NCBI GenBank assembly: GCA_902767395.1
Contig: CACXHI010000022.1
Location: 1-17,206, forward strand
Length of the DNA: 17,206 bases
DNA from: Oscillospiraceae bacterium
Lineage (GTDB): Bacteria > Bacillota > Clostridia > Oscillospirales > Oscillospiraceae
Direction: 5' to 3'
The notes beneath the pieces were generated by a model. The model was not told where the DNA came from and ran no database searches. It worked only from the letters and a program-made list of their open reading frames with translations. A program made the position numbers and the translations under genes. This document shows, piece after piece, positions 8,174 to 15,539 of the stretch (the stretch's first letter is position 1; every line of letters starts with the position of its first letter).

Positions 8174-9148
8174 TTATCGGGCGCCGAAGATGAAGTCGGA
8201 GATAGAGGTCTCGTCGTGAATGTGCTTAATCGCGTTGGCAAACACCGGCGCAACGGAGAGCTGCTTGATCTTGGTGCCGGCATAGTCCTCGGGCAGCGGA
8301 ATGGTGTCGAGCAGGACCAGCTCCTTGATCACGTTGTCCTCGACCCGCTTCCACGCGTTGTTGGACAGAACGCCGTGGGTCGCGCAGGCATAGACCTCCT
8401 TCGCGCCGTTATTGATCAGTGCCTCGGCCGCGTGGCAGAGAGAACCGGCGGTATCCACGATGTCGTCGAGCATGATGCAGGTCTTACCGGTGACGTCGCC
8501 GATGACGTGCTCGACAGCGGATTCGTTCGGACGCGGACGCCGCTTATCCACGATGGCAAGATTCATCTGCACCTTCTTGGCAAACTCTCTGGTCCGCGCG
8601 ACGGAGCCCACGTCGGGCGAGACCGCCACGATGTTGGCATGGTCGCAAACCTTGGGATCGAACTTCTCCATGAAATAGTCCACAAACAGCTGCGTGCCGG
8701 AGAGATGATCCACGGGAATGTCAAAGAAGCCCTGAATCTGCGCGGCATGGAGATCCATGGTCAGGACGCGCTGCGCACCGGCGGCGACCAGCATATTGGC
8801 AACCAGCTTCGAGGTGATGGGGTCGCGGCCCTTGGCCTTGCGATCCTGACGGGCGTAGCCATAGTAGGGGATCACGGCGGTGATCCGACCTGCGGAGGCG
8901 CGGCGCAGGGCGTCGATGTTGATCAGCAGCGCCATCAGATTGTCGTTGACGGGCTTGCAGGTGGACTCCACCACGAAGCAATCGTGGCCGCGGACGGACT
9001 GCTCCATCCTGACGGAGATTTCCCCATCCGCAAAGTTGCTGAGGGTGTTGTCGCTGAGCGCAACACCAAGCTCCCGGCAGATATCCTCCGCCAGCCCATG
9101 GCTGGACTTTCCGCTGAATACTTTCAAGGGTCTTCCATTCATTAACAT
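8174..9148 (-). CDS. prs: Ribose-phosphate pyrophosphokinase (PRPP synthase)
   Basis: 324 residues, normal length for class I PRPP synthase. It makes 5-phosphoribosyl-1-pyrophosphate from ribose-5-phosphate and ATP, feeding purine, pyrimidine, NAD, histidine and tryptophan synthesis. Visible motifs: FADGEISVRM at 39-48, YYGYARQDRK at 95-104 (ATP-binding flexible region), MDLHAAQIQGFF at 131-142 with catalytic-site His134, the flexible-loop sequence DKRRPRPN at 201-208, and the PRPP-binding loop LDDIVDTAGS at 227-236. The first ATG (9148) is chosen because AGAGGAG lies 6 bases upstream; a second ATG two codons later is less well placed. It lies 49 bases after glmU without an intervening terminator, so the two are probably co-transcribed, as in Bacillus. 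Confidence 0.97.
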   Translation of the reverse strand: MLMNGRPLKVFSGKSSHGLAEDICRELGVALSDNTLSNFADGEISVRMEQSVRGHDCFVVESTCKPVNDNLMALLINIDALRRASAGRITAVIPYYGYARQDRKAKGRDPITSKLVANMLVAAGAQRVLTMDLHAAQIQGFFDIPVDHLSGTQLFVDYFMEKFDPKVCDHANIVAVSPDVGSVARTREFAKKVQMNLAIVDKRRPRPNESAVEHVIGDVTGKTCIMLDDIVDTAGSLCHAAEALINNGAKEVYACATHGVLSNNAWKRVEDNVIKELVLLDTIPLPEDYAGTKIKQLSVAPVFANAIKHIHDETSISDFIFGAR

Positions 9149-9197
9149 GTTGTTCTCCTCTTTGTCTGCACGTTTTCTTTTTGGCGGTTTTTGTTTT

Positions 9198-10367
9198 CTA
9201 TGAATCAGCCCGTTTGTTCTTCAAGGCCCATTCTTTCTTGATCTGCTCTCTGGCACGGCTGATTGCCAGCGCCTGCGGCGGAACCTCTTCGGTGATGACG
9301 GAGCCTGCGGCAACGTACGCGCCCTTGCCCACGCGCACCGGAGCGACAAGGGTGGTATTGCAGCCCAAAAATGCGTTCTCCTCCACCACGGTCCGGTGCT
9401 TCTCCACCCGGTCGAAGTTCGCGGTGACAACGCCGCAGCCCACGTTCGTCTGCGCGCCGACGGAGGCATCGCCCAGATAGCTCAGGTGGGAGACCGTGAC
9501 CTGCCGCCCGAGGCTGGCGTTCTTGAGCTCCACGAAGGCGCCGGCCTTCGCGCCGTTTTCCATCACCGTGCCGGGGCGAAGGTTGGCAAAGGGGCCGATT
9601 TGCAGCTCGCTACCCAGCTTCGCGCCCTCGATCCGGGATTGCTCCGCCACACAGCGGTTCCCGAGCTCGGAATCAATGATCCGGGTGTTGGGGCCGACCG
9701 TACAACCGTGGCCCACCGTGGTGCGGCCCTCCAGAACCGTACCGGGCAGAAGCACCGTGCCGACGCCCACCTTGACGCCGGGGGTGACGTAGGTGTTGTT
9801 CGGGTCCCAGATCTCCACGCCGGATCGCGTCAGCCCCGCCAGCAGATCCTGCGTCAGCAGGCGGCTCACGCCGGGAAGCTCCTCCGGTGTGCTCAGGGAG
9901 AAGAAGCCGTCCTCCCCCGTGACCGGCTCGCCGGTCTGACGGAGAAAGTGCCCCACCGGCGCAGTTTCATCCAGCGCGTCCATCAGGGCCAGCCGATCCA
10001 CCATGCAGGCATTGGCGGGCGCGGCTCCGGCGCGCTTGGCCAGCGGGGTATACAGCACCGGCCCGGTAATCACCAGAACGTCCCGCTCACTGTCGTCCGC
10101 AGTGGAGAGAAACACGTGGAGCAGGTCGGCAGGTCCCTCGTCCGAGGCAGCAGTGAGCTCCGCGTCAGGCGGGAAGCACGCCCGCGCGGCCGGAAGCAGC
10201 GACGGCGCACAGACCAGAAAAAATCTGCGCACCTCAGAGCGCTCCAGCGCGTGCGCGAGCCATTGCAGCAGAGGCACGCCCAAGATTCGGTGCAGCATCA
10301 ACGGTGTGTCGCTCCCGGTGCGGTAGGTATCATCCAGCAGAAACACAACAGCCGATCTGCCCGTCAC
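9198..10367 (-). CDS. glmU: GlmU-like protein: intact acetyltransferase half, degenerate uridylyltransferase half
   Basis: 389 residues from the GTG at 10367, preceded by GGGGAGGTGA; an in-frame TTG 21 bases upstream lies before this site. Canonical GlmU (~450-460) acetylates glucosamine-1-P and uridylates the product to UDP-GlcNAc. The C-terminal left-handed beta-helix (~192-360) is well kept: ANLRPG (Arg264), VELKNA (Lys282), HLSYLGDA (His294, the catalytic base position), then NVGCGVVTANFDR and LVAPVRVGKGAYVAAGS. The N-terminal Rossmann domain is recognisable but short: the nucleotide-binding G-x-G-T-R-M-K loop is replaced by LLDDTYRTGSDTP, the GD.PL motif by TGPVLYTP, and about 60 residues are missing. 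The helix region ending GVEIWDPNNTYVTPGV still matches. Acetylation is likely retained and uridylylation likely lost. First gene of glmU-prs-pth. Confidence 0.9.
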   Translation of the reverse strand: MTGRSAVVFLLDDTYRTGSDTPLMLHRILGVPLLQWLAHALERSEVRRFFLVCAPSLLPAARACFPPDAELTAASDEGPADLLHVFLSTADDSERDVLVITGPVLYTPLAKRAGAAPANACMVDRLALMDALDETAPVGHFLRQTGEPVTGEDGFFSLSTPEELPGVSRLLTQDLLAGLTRSGVEIWDPNNTYVTPGVKVGVGTVLLPGTVLEGRTTVGHGCTVGPNTRIIDSELGNRCVAEQSRIEGAKLGSELQIGPFANLRPGTVMENGAKAGAFVELKNASLGRQVTVSHLSYLGDASVGAQTNVGCGVVTANFDRVEKHRTVVEENAFLGCNTTLVAPVRVGKGAYVAAGSVITEEVPPQALAISRAREQIKKEWALKNKRADS

Positions 10368-10404
10368 GGACGTCACCTCCCCTTTCAATTCGACTCCATC
10401 GTGG

Positions 10405-10433
10405 ATTATAGCAGATTTCTCCGGATTTGTACA
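10405..10433 (-). promoter_or_regulatory. Promoter of glmU-prs
   Basis: On the minus strand TGTACA (10428-10433, 4 of 6 matches to consensus) and an extended -10 TGCTATAAT (TATAAT at 10405-10410) are 17 bases apart, about 40 bases upstream of the GTG start. No terminator is visible between the preceding gene's stop (10449) and this promoter. Confidence 0.7.
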
Positions 10434-10448
10434 TATCTTTCCTGAAAA

Positions 10449-11324
10449 TTAAAGGAATTCTTCACAATTCTTTCCCCCGCCGCTTTTCCGCCCGCAGACA
10501 CGGCAGCGCTCCGCAATCTGTTGGATCGAACGCCGGAGCGCAGCCAGATCGACCTTGGACAGGTTCCGCCAGCGGAAGACCAGAACCAGCTCATGCACGG
10601 CGGCGCTGTGCGCGGCGTCAGCGCACACAAATTCAAAGGCGATTTGCTCCGCCACGTCCTTCTGCGAATTCTGCAGTCCGGCGCTCCCGGTTCCCAGAAT
10701 CGGGCTGTAAAGGCGGTTATTTCTGCAGCGGAAGTCGTCGGAGGCAAACAGGCCTTGCACAACCTTGCGCACCTGCTCCAGCTCGGTGGTGGGAACCTGC
10801 GGGTTTTTCAGCTCGGACATCACCACAAACAGATAGGCTCTCCTGTCCGGCGCCTCGGCGGAAAAGGCATAACCGGCGGGATAGACCTTCAGCCCAGTCT
10901 TTTTCTTCTCCGCCTCAAAAACGTTCCGCATCCACTTGATTCCGTATTTCCGGATGAGCTGGCTATGGATGCTGTCCTTCCCGATTTGCGCCTCGTCATA
11001 GGTCAGCGTATTGTTGATGCCGACCAGAAGCGTGCCGTTTTTGCGGCGCAGAAGATTGCCGAACTGAACCGAAACGTATTTGGCGGTATTGGGAATCGGA
11101 ATGCGCTGGAAAAAGAGGCGATACAGCTCCAGTCCAACGAAGAAGGCCAGAGAAACACCAAACACGATTACCGCTCCCGTAAACGACAGGGAGAACGCCA
11201 ACGGGCTGTTCGGCGCGATTTTCTGGAGCATCTCCCCGGTGGAGAAAACCGCGCCCACAAGCGAAAAGCACTTCACCAAAATTGCAAAAAGCTTTTTGGT
11301 AAGACTGCCAATCAATGCGTCCAT
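10449..11324 (-). CDS. Two-helix membrane protein with ThsA-type macro-like (DUF6430-like) domain
   Basis: 291 residues. Two hydrophobic segments at ~11-30 and ~45-70 put the N-terminus in the membrane; the rest should be cytoplasmic. Residues ~83-265 resemble the macro domain of ThsA-like proteins: YVSVQFGNLL at 83-92, TLLVGINNTL at 98-107, GKDSIHSQLIRKYG at 115-128, and YSPILGTGSAGLQNSQKDVAEQI at 206-228. In type II Thoeris, ThsA has this TM-TM-macro layout and binds a histidine-ADP-ribose signal made by a TIR protein, leading to membrane damage. That is family knowledge recalled without a search. No TIR gene is in this window. The Cys-rich tail (Cys274, 277, 287) may be family-specific. 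The ATG overlaps the 3' end of the ANTAR gene by 13 bases, with AAAGGA 9 bases upstream, so the two are probably translationally coupled. Function unproven. Confidence 0.75.
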   Translation of the reverse strand: MDALIGSLTKKLFAILVKCFSLVGAVFSTGEMLQKIAPNSPLAFSLSFTGAVIVFGVSLAFFVGLELYRLFFQRIPIPNTAKYVSVQFGNLLRRKNGTLLVGINNTLTYDEAQIGKDSIHSQLIRKYGIKWMRNVFEAEKKKTGLKVYPAGYAFSAEAPDRRAYLFVVMSELKNPQVPTTELEQVRKVVQGLFASDDFRCRNNRLYSPILGTGSAGLQNSQKDVAEQIAFEFVCADAAHSAAVHELVLVFRWRNLSKVDLAALRRSIQQIAERCRVCGRKSGGGKNCEEFL

Positions 11325-11941
11325 TCCGACACGTCCTTTCTTGTTTCCTCCGCATCCAAAGGCGTCTGCGCAAGGATTTCCTCTACGATCACGCGCTTAC
11401 TGACGCAGCGCTCCATGGCCTGCTTCTCCAGATAATGATGGGCCTCCGGCTCCGTCATGCCGCGCTGTTCGATCAGAAGCCACTTTGCCCGATTCAGAAG
11501 TCGGATTTCCCGCATCTTCTGGTCTACGCTCTGATTCGTCTCCTCGATCCTGCGCAGCCGCTCCCTTGCGGCGCTCATCCATTGCAGCGCCGTTTCCAGC
11601 GCCTGCTGGGTTGTGGGCTTCGACAGGGTAAAAACGCCGCGGTCTACCACCTGACTGTGAATCTGCTCCTGAATGGCTGCGCGCACCAGCATCAGAACCA
11701 CAGTCTGCCGGTTCCCGCTCTGCGCAATGGCAAAGGCCGTCCCGAAGTCATCCGGCAAGGGCGCGTTCAGAATTACGAGATCATAGACCCGCTCCAGAGC
11801 GGCGCGTTTCGCCGCACTCACAGAACAAACCGTTCGGATCGGCGTATAGCTTGACGCCGGAAGAAAACTGCGGATTGTTTGATTGAAGCGCACTGAATCG
11901 GAAACGATCAGGACGCTGCTGCATTGCTGAGAAAAGACCAC
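11312..11941 (-). CDS. ANTAR-domain regulator with pseudo-receiver
   Basis: 209 residues from the GTG at 11941, which follows AAAGGAGG by 8 bases; an open extension further upstream has no such site. Residues ~8-117 have a response-regulator fold (VLIVSD, YDLVILNAP, FTLSKP), but the phosphoacceptor position is Asn59 and only one aspartate of the acidic pocket (Asp15) is evident, so phosphorylation control is unlikely. A coiled-coil linker spans ~118-148. The ANTAR domain is at ~143-191 (LLNRAKWLLIEQRGMTEPEAHHYLEKQAM). ANTAR proteins bind two-hexaloop RNA structures and prevent transcription termination, often of nitrogen genes. It lies 52 bases after glnA in the same direction, a pairing known in Clostridia, and overlaps the macro-domain gene. 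It probably adjusts transcription with nitrogen status; the target RNA is not evident here. Confidence 0.9.
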   Translation of the reverse strand: MVFSQQCSSVLIVSDSVRFNQTIRSFLPASSYTPIRTVCSVSAAKRAALERVYDLVILNAPLPDDFGTAFAIAQSGNRQTVVLMLVRAAIQEQIHSQVVDRGVFTLSKPTTQQALETALQWMSAARERLRRIEETNQSVDQKMREIRLLNRAKWLLIEQRGMTEPEAHHYLEKQAMERCVSKRVIVEEILAQTPLDAEETRKDVSEWTH

Positions 11942-11993
11942 ACGCCATCCCTCCTTTCCGCAAAGGCGACTGTCGGCTTCCAAAGGCCTCCGG

Positions 11994-13202
11994 TCAGAGG
12001 CAGTAGGCGTCGATCAGCATTTGCGGCAGATGCTTGCGGACGAACGCACTGCTGCGCGCCAAACGCGCCGCTTCCGACCGGCTGTCCGGCAGATGCCGGT
12101 ATTGCGCCAGCGTGGCTTCGTCCGCGGTGAAGAGATTCAGGTCCACGGCGGGCGGCAGCGGCAGGCCCAGCTCGATCCCGTCGATCGCGGCGTGGATCAG
12201 CAGGGCGAAGGCAAGATAGGGATTCGCGCCGGGGTCCGGCGAGCGCAGCTCCGCCCGGCGGAACTCTCCCTCTGCGGCCGGAACCCGCACAAGCTGAGAA
12301 CGGTTTTCACTGGACCACGAGACGTACTTCGGCGCCTTGTCCCTGCCCAGACGGGCGTAGGATTCCTCCGTGGGGTTCAGAAACACGGTGATTTCCGGTA
12401 CGTGCTCCAGAATGCCCGCAATCATGTGCGGCAGCAGATCTCTTCCTGTGTCCGCCTTGACCGACATATTAATATGCAGGCCGCTGCCGGGGCCGTGCTC
12501 CAGCGGATGCGGAGAAAAGTCCGCAAAAAGCCCGTTCCGCGCCGCCACGGTTTTGACCACATAGCGGAAGGTCATGGCGTTGTCCGCAGCCGTCAGGGCG
12601 TCGGCATACCGGAAGTCGATCTCATTCTGTCCGGGCCCCTCCTCATGGTGTGCGCCCTCCGGCTGGATATTCAGCGCCTGGAGCATCATGCAGATTTCCC
12701 GTCGGATGCCCTCTCCCTTGTCGTCCGGAGCCGCATCCATATAGGAGGCTCTGTCATAGGGGCGCTTGGTGGGCTCGCCGTGGTCGTCCAGACAGAACAA
12801 ATAGAATTCCAGCTCCGGCCCAAAGGAAAAGCAGAGACCGGCTTCCTCCGCTCTTTGAACCGCGTCGCACAGAATCGAACGGGTGTCGTTTTCAAACAGC
12901 CGTCCGTCCGGGTAGGTCACAAAGCAGCGCAGCTCCACCAGCTTCCCCTGCTCCGGTCTCCACGGAAGCAGCGTGAGGCTGTCCGAGATGGGGTGCAAAA
13001 ACAGGTCGGAATGCACCGCGCCCCCGAAGCCGGAAATGGCGGAGGCGTCGATTGCGATTCCGTAGGAAACCGCGCGGGCCAGCTCCGAGGGCAGGATCGC
13101 AACGGTTTTTTGCCGACCGAATACGTCGCAGAAAACCAGATGGATGAATCGGACGTCTTCCTCCTGTACAAAGGTCTGAACGTCCTCCCATGCGTATTGC
13201 AT
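11994..13202 (-). CDS. glnA: Glutamine synthetase, class I-type, short form
   Basis: 402 residues from the ATG at 13202, which has GGAGGGG 6 bases upstream; an in-frame ATG 15 bases earlier overlaps that ribosome-binding site and is unlikely. It condenses glutamate, ammonia and ATP to glutamine. The N-terminal beta-grasp domain covers ~1-100 with the latch-like DASAISGF at 52-59. The catalytic domain has GPELEFYLF (128-136), EEGPGQNEIDF (187-197), GSGLHINMS (239-247), NPTEESYARL (276-285), SWSSENRSQLVRVP (295-308) and RRAELRSPDPGANPYLA (315-331), which supply the metal and ATP ligands. GSI proteins are usually ~440-470 residues; the C-terminus is shortened and the adenylylation-loop region is not recognisable. 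First gene of a likely glnA-ANTAR-macro operon. A specialised GlnA paralogue is possible. Confidence 0.93.
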   Translation of the reverse strand: MQYAWEDVQTFVQEEDVRFIHLVFCDVFGRQKTVAILPSELARAVSYGIAIDASAISGFGGAVHSDLFLHPISDSLTLLPWRPEQGKLVELRCFVTYPDGRLFENDTRSILCDAVQRAEEAGLCFSFGPELEFYLFCLDDHGEPTKRPYDRASYMDAAPDDKGEGIRREICMMLQALNIQPEGAHHEEGPGQNEIDFRYADALTAADNAMTFRYVVKTVAARNGLFADFSPHPLEHGPGSGLHINMSVKADTGRDLLPHMIAGILEHVPEITVFLNPTEESYARLGRDKAPKYVSWSSENRSQLVRVPAAEGEFRRAELRSPDPGANPYLAFALLIHAAIDGIELGLPLPPAVDLNLFTADEATLAQYRHLPDSRSEAARLARSSAFVRKHLPQMLIDAYCL

Positions 13203-13230
13203 AGAAATCCCCTCCAAAACAGTTTTTCTT

Positions 13231-13259
13231 ATTATACATCATTTCTCCCCGTTTGAAAA
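13231..13259 (-). promoter_or_regulatory. Promoter of glnA
   Basis: On the minus strand TATAAT (13231-13236) preceded 17 bases upstream by TTTTCA (13254-13259, 4 of 6 matches to consensus). The start codon is only about 28 bases downstream of the -10, leaving little room for an RNA leader. Confidence 0.6.
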
Positions 13260-13328
13260 GGGGGTTCCCGAGGATTGTAACAGTTCCCTGCCGTCACGGT
13301 CCGTTTTCAACTTTCCCCGCCGTTGCGG

Positions 13329-13357
13329 TTGCATTTTCCGTCGCCTTGTGGTAGAAT
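13329..13357 (+). promoter_or_regulatory. Promoter of the mscS operon
   Basis: TTGCAT (13329-13334), 17-base spacer, TAGAAT (13352-13357) with an extended TGG. The start codon is at 13389. It shares TTGCATTTTYCG and TGGTAGAAT with the CotH-SLH promoter. Confidence 0.75.
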
Positions 13358-13388
13358 AACAGGCCAAGACCAACGTGGAGATGATTGC

Positions 13389-14237
13389 ATGAACAACACT
13401 GACACGGCGGAGGAGCTGTCCAACATCCGTTCGACGCTGGAAACGCTCCCGCTGCACACCATTCTGTATGCGCTGGCGATTTTTGTCGCCGGTTTTGTTC
13501 TGATTCGGCTGATTCTGGCGGTCACCGGGAAGCTTCTGCGGCGCACCAGGCTCGACAACAGCCTGCATCGCTTCCTGCAGTCCATTCTGCGGGTGGTGCT
13601 CTGGTTTTGCCTGCTTTTGACCGTTGCGGCCTACGTCGGGATTGATATTACCTCGCTGGTCGCCCTGCTCAGCGTCGTCTCTCTGGCGGTGTCTCTGTCC
13701 GTCCAAAACGCCCTGTCAAACGTAGCGGGCGGGATGATGGTCATTGGCACCAAGCCCTTCAAGCAGGGCGACTATGTGTCCGTGGACGATTTGGAGGGAA
13801 CCGTGGACGAGATCGGCGTGGTCTATACCAAGCTGCACACCATCGACAACCGCGCCGTTCTGATCCCCAACGCCAAGGTTTCCACCGCCACGATCCAGAA
13901 TTTTACGGCGCTGGGCAAGCGGCGGCTGGATATGGAGTTCTCCGCCTCCTACGATTCCGACCCGGCGACGGTGGAGGCGGCCCTGCGCGCGGCGGTGGCC
14001 CGCTGCCAACCCATGCGGGACGAGGACCTCTGCGTGGAGTTCCAGAGCTTTGACGACTCCGCGATCTGTTACCACGTCCATTTCTGGGTTCCGTCCGCGC
14101 GCTTCGTCCAGACCCGGTTCGAATTGCGGCGCTACGTCTATGAGGCCTTCCGCGACGCCGGGGTGGAGATGACCTACCCGCATCTGAACGTCCACCTGCA
14201 GGACGATCTTTCGAGGCACGACGGCGGGGCCGACTGA
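13389..14237 (+). CDS. mscS: Small-conductance mechanosensitive channel, MscS family
   Basis: 282 residues, matching the compact MscS core. These inner-membrane heptameric channels open under membrane tension and release solutes during hypo-osmotic shock. Three helices are visible: ~22-45, ~66-86 and the pore helix ~88-118, followed by the conserved beta-domain entry IGTKPFKQGDYVSVDDLEGTVDEIG (119-143) and VLIPNAKVSTATIQNF. The start is the ATG at 13389 with GGAG 8 bases upstream; the longer open frame begins within the promoter. It is the first gene of a three-gene plus-strand operon: 23 bases separate it from the acyltransferase-like gene. Divergent from glnA. Confidence 0.95.
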   Translation: MNNTDTAEELSNIRSTLETLPLHTILYALAIFVAGFVLIRLILAVTGKLLRRTRLDNSLHRFLQSILRVVLWFCLLLTVAAYVGIDITSLVALLSVVSLAVSLSVQNALSNVAGGMMVIGTKPFKQGDYVSVDDLEGTVDEIGVVYTKLHTIDNRAVLIPNAKVSTATIQNFTALGKRRLDMEFSASYDSDPATVEAALRAAVARCQPMRDEDLCVEFQSFDDSAICYHVHFWVPSARFVQTRFELRRYVYEAFRDAGVEMTYPHLNVHLQDDLSRHDGGAD

Positions 14238-14260
14238 CGAGCGGAGGAAAAGAGGCTGAT

Positions 14261-15529
14261 ATGAGCAAACGATGGATGCGGCTGGACAATGCCGCCCTGA
14301 TTTTCCCCGCCATTCGGCAGCGGCGCTGGGTGAACGTGTTCCGCGTTTCGGCCACGCTGACCGAGCCGGTGGACCCGGCCATGCTCCAGCAGGCGGTGAA
14401 GGACCTGATGCCCCGGTTCCCGTCCATGTACGTCCGGCTCAAGGCAGGCGCGTTCTGGTACTATCTGGAGGAGCTGTCCAACCCTCCCGAGGTGCGCGAG
14501 GACTACGCCTTTCCCCTGACCTTGATGCAGGAGAAGGAGCTCAAAACCTGCTGCCTGCGCGTGATGTACTTCCAGAACCGGATCGCAGTGGAGTTTTTCC
14601 ACTCCCTGACCGACGGAACCGGCGGGATGACCTATCTGAAAACCCTCACGGCCCGCTATCTGCGTCTGAAGCACGGGATCGAAATCCCGGCGGAGCAGGG
14701 GATTCTCGATTGGCGCAAGAAGCCCTGCGCCGAGGAACTGGAGGACAGCTTCGTGCGCAACACGAACGGCGTCGTCCTCAATGACCGCGAGCCGGACGCC
14801 CTGCGGCTGCGGGGAACCTACGAGCCGAACTTCCTGCACCTGACCACCGGCGTCATTCCCACCGACGCGCTTCTGGAGGCGGCGCACCGCCACAGCGCCA
14901 CGGTGACGGTGTTTCTTGCGGCAGTGATGGAGGAGGCCATTTTGAACTATCAGGCGGAGCGCTGCCCGGCGCGCAGACGGCGCAAGCCCGTGAAAATCAC
15001 CGTGCCGATCAACCTCCGGCGGCTGTACGGCAGCAAGACCCTGCGCAACTTTGTCCTGACCCTGAACCCCGGCGTGGATCCCCGGATGGGCGACTACACG
15101 CTGGAGGAGCTGTGCAGGGTCATGGCGGCCCAGCTTGCCGCCGAGGGAACGGCCCAGCAGATGGCAGGACGCATTGCAGCCAACGTCACCCCCCAACAGG
15201 TGTTCCTGATCCGGGCGGTGCCCCTGCCCATTAAGAGCTTTATCATGCGCATGGTCTACAACTATCGCGGGGAGTCCAAGGGCTGCATCAACGTCTCCAA
15301 TCTCGGCGTCGTCCGGCTGCCTGCGGCCATGGAGCCGTGGGTGGAGCGGATGGAGTTTATCATCGGCACGCAGCGGAGCTATCCGAACAACTGCTCCATT
15401 GCCACCTTTGGCGGGAAAACCTACGTCAATATGATCCGCAATATCCGCGAGTCCGAGCTGGAGCGCCGGTTCTTCTCCCGCCTTGTGGAGCTGGGCGTCC
15501 CGGTGCTGATCGAATCGAACGAAAAGTGA
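14261..15529 (+). CDS. Alcohol acetyltransferase / condensation-domain-like acyltransferase
   Basis: 422 residues with the fold signature of the BAHD/condensation/WS-DGAT acyltransferase superfamily. The HxxxDG active-site motif is at His114-Ser-Leu-Thr-Asp118-Gly119 within EFFHSLTDGTGGMTYL. The second-half region KITVPINLRRLYGSKTLRNF (~247-266) and SNLG (~347-350) match the channel/DFG-side elements of the family. No signal peptide or membrane helix. Clostridial proteins of this type are annotated as alcohol acetyltransferases, often next to a DUF6320 protein and sometimes an alpha/beta hydrolase. The start has AGAGG close upstream. The next gene begins 10 bases after the stop. The acyl donor and acceptor are unknown; an ester or lipid/glycolipid product made at the membrane with the partner protein is inference. 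Confidence 0.78.
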   Translation: MSKRWMRLDNAALIFPAIRQRRWVNVFRVSATLTEPVDPAMLQQAVKDLMPRFPSMYVRLKAGAFWYYLEELSNPPEVREDYAFPLTLMQEKELKTCCLRVMYFQNRIAVEFFHSLTDGTGGMTYLKTLTARYLRLKHGIEIPAEQGILDWRKKPCAEELEDSFVRNTNGVVLNDREPDALRLRGTYEPNFLHLTTGVIPTDALLEAAHRHSATVTVFLAAVMEEAILNYQAERCPARRRRKPVKITVPINLRRLYGSKTLRNFVLTLNPGVDPRMGDYTLEELCRVMAAQLAAEGTAQQMAGRIAANVTPQQVFLIRAVPLPIKSFIMRMVYNYRGESKGCINVSNLGVVRLPAAMEPWVERMEFIIGTQRSYPNNCSIATFGGKTYVNMIRNIRESELERRFFSRLVELGVPVLIESNEK

Positions 15530-15539
15530 GGAATCTGTT

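Noticed and set aside
10449..13202. A complete Thoeris defence system
   Set aside because: Only a ThsA-macro-like protein is present; no TIR-domain ThsB gene is seen on either strand, so the system label is not supported.
12021..13256. Long plus-strand open frame opposite glnA, and a similar one (14174-15676, minus) opposite the acyltransferase gene
   Set aside because: Both mirror well-recognised genes on the other strand and lack any family motif.
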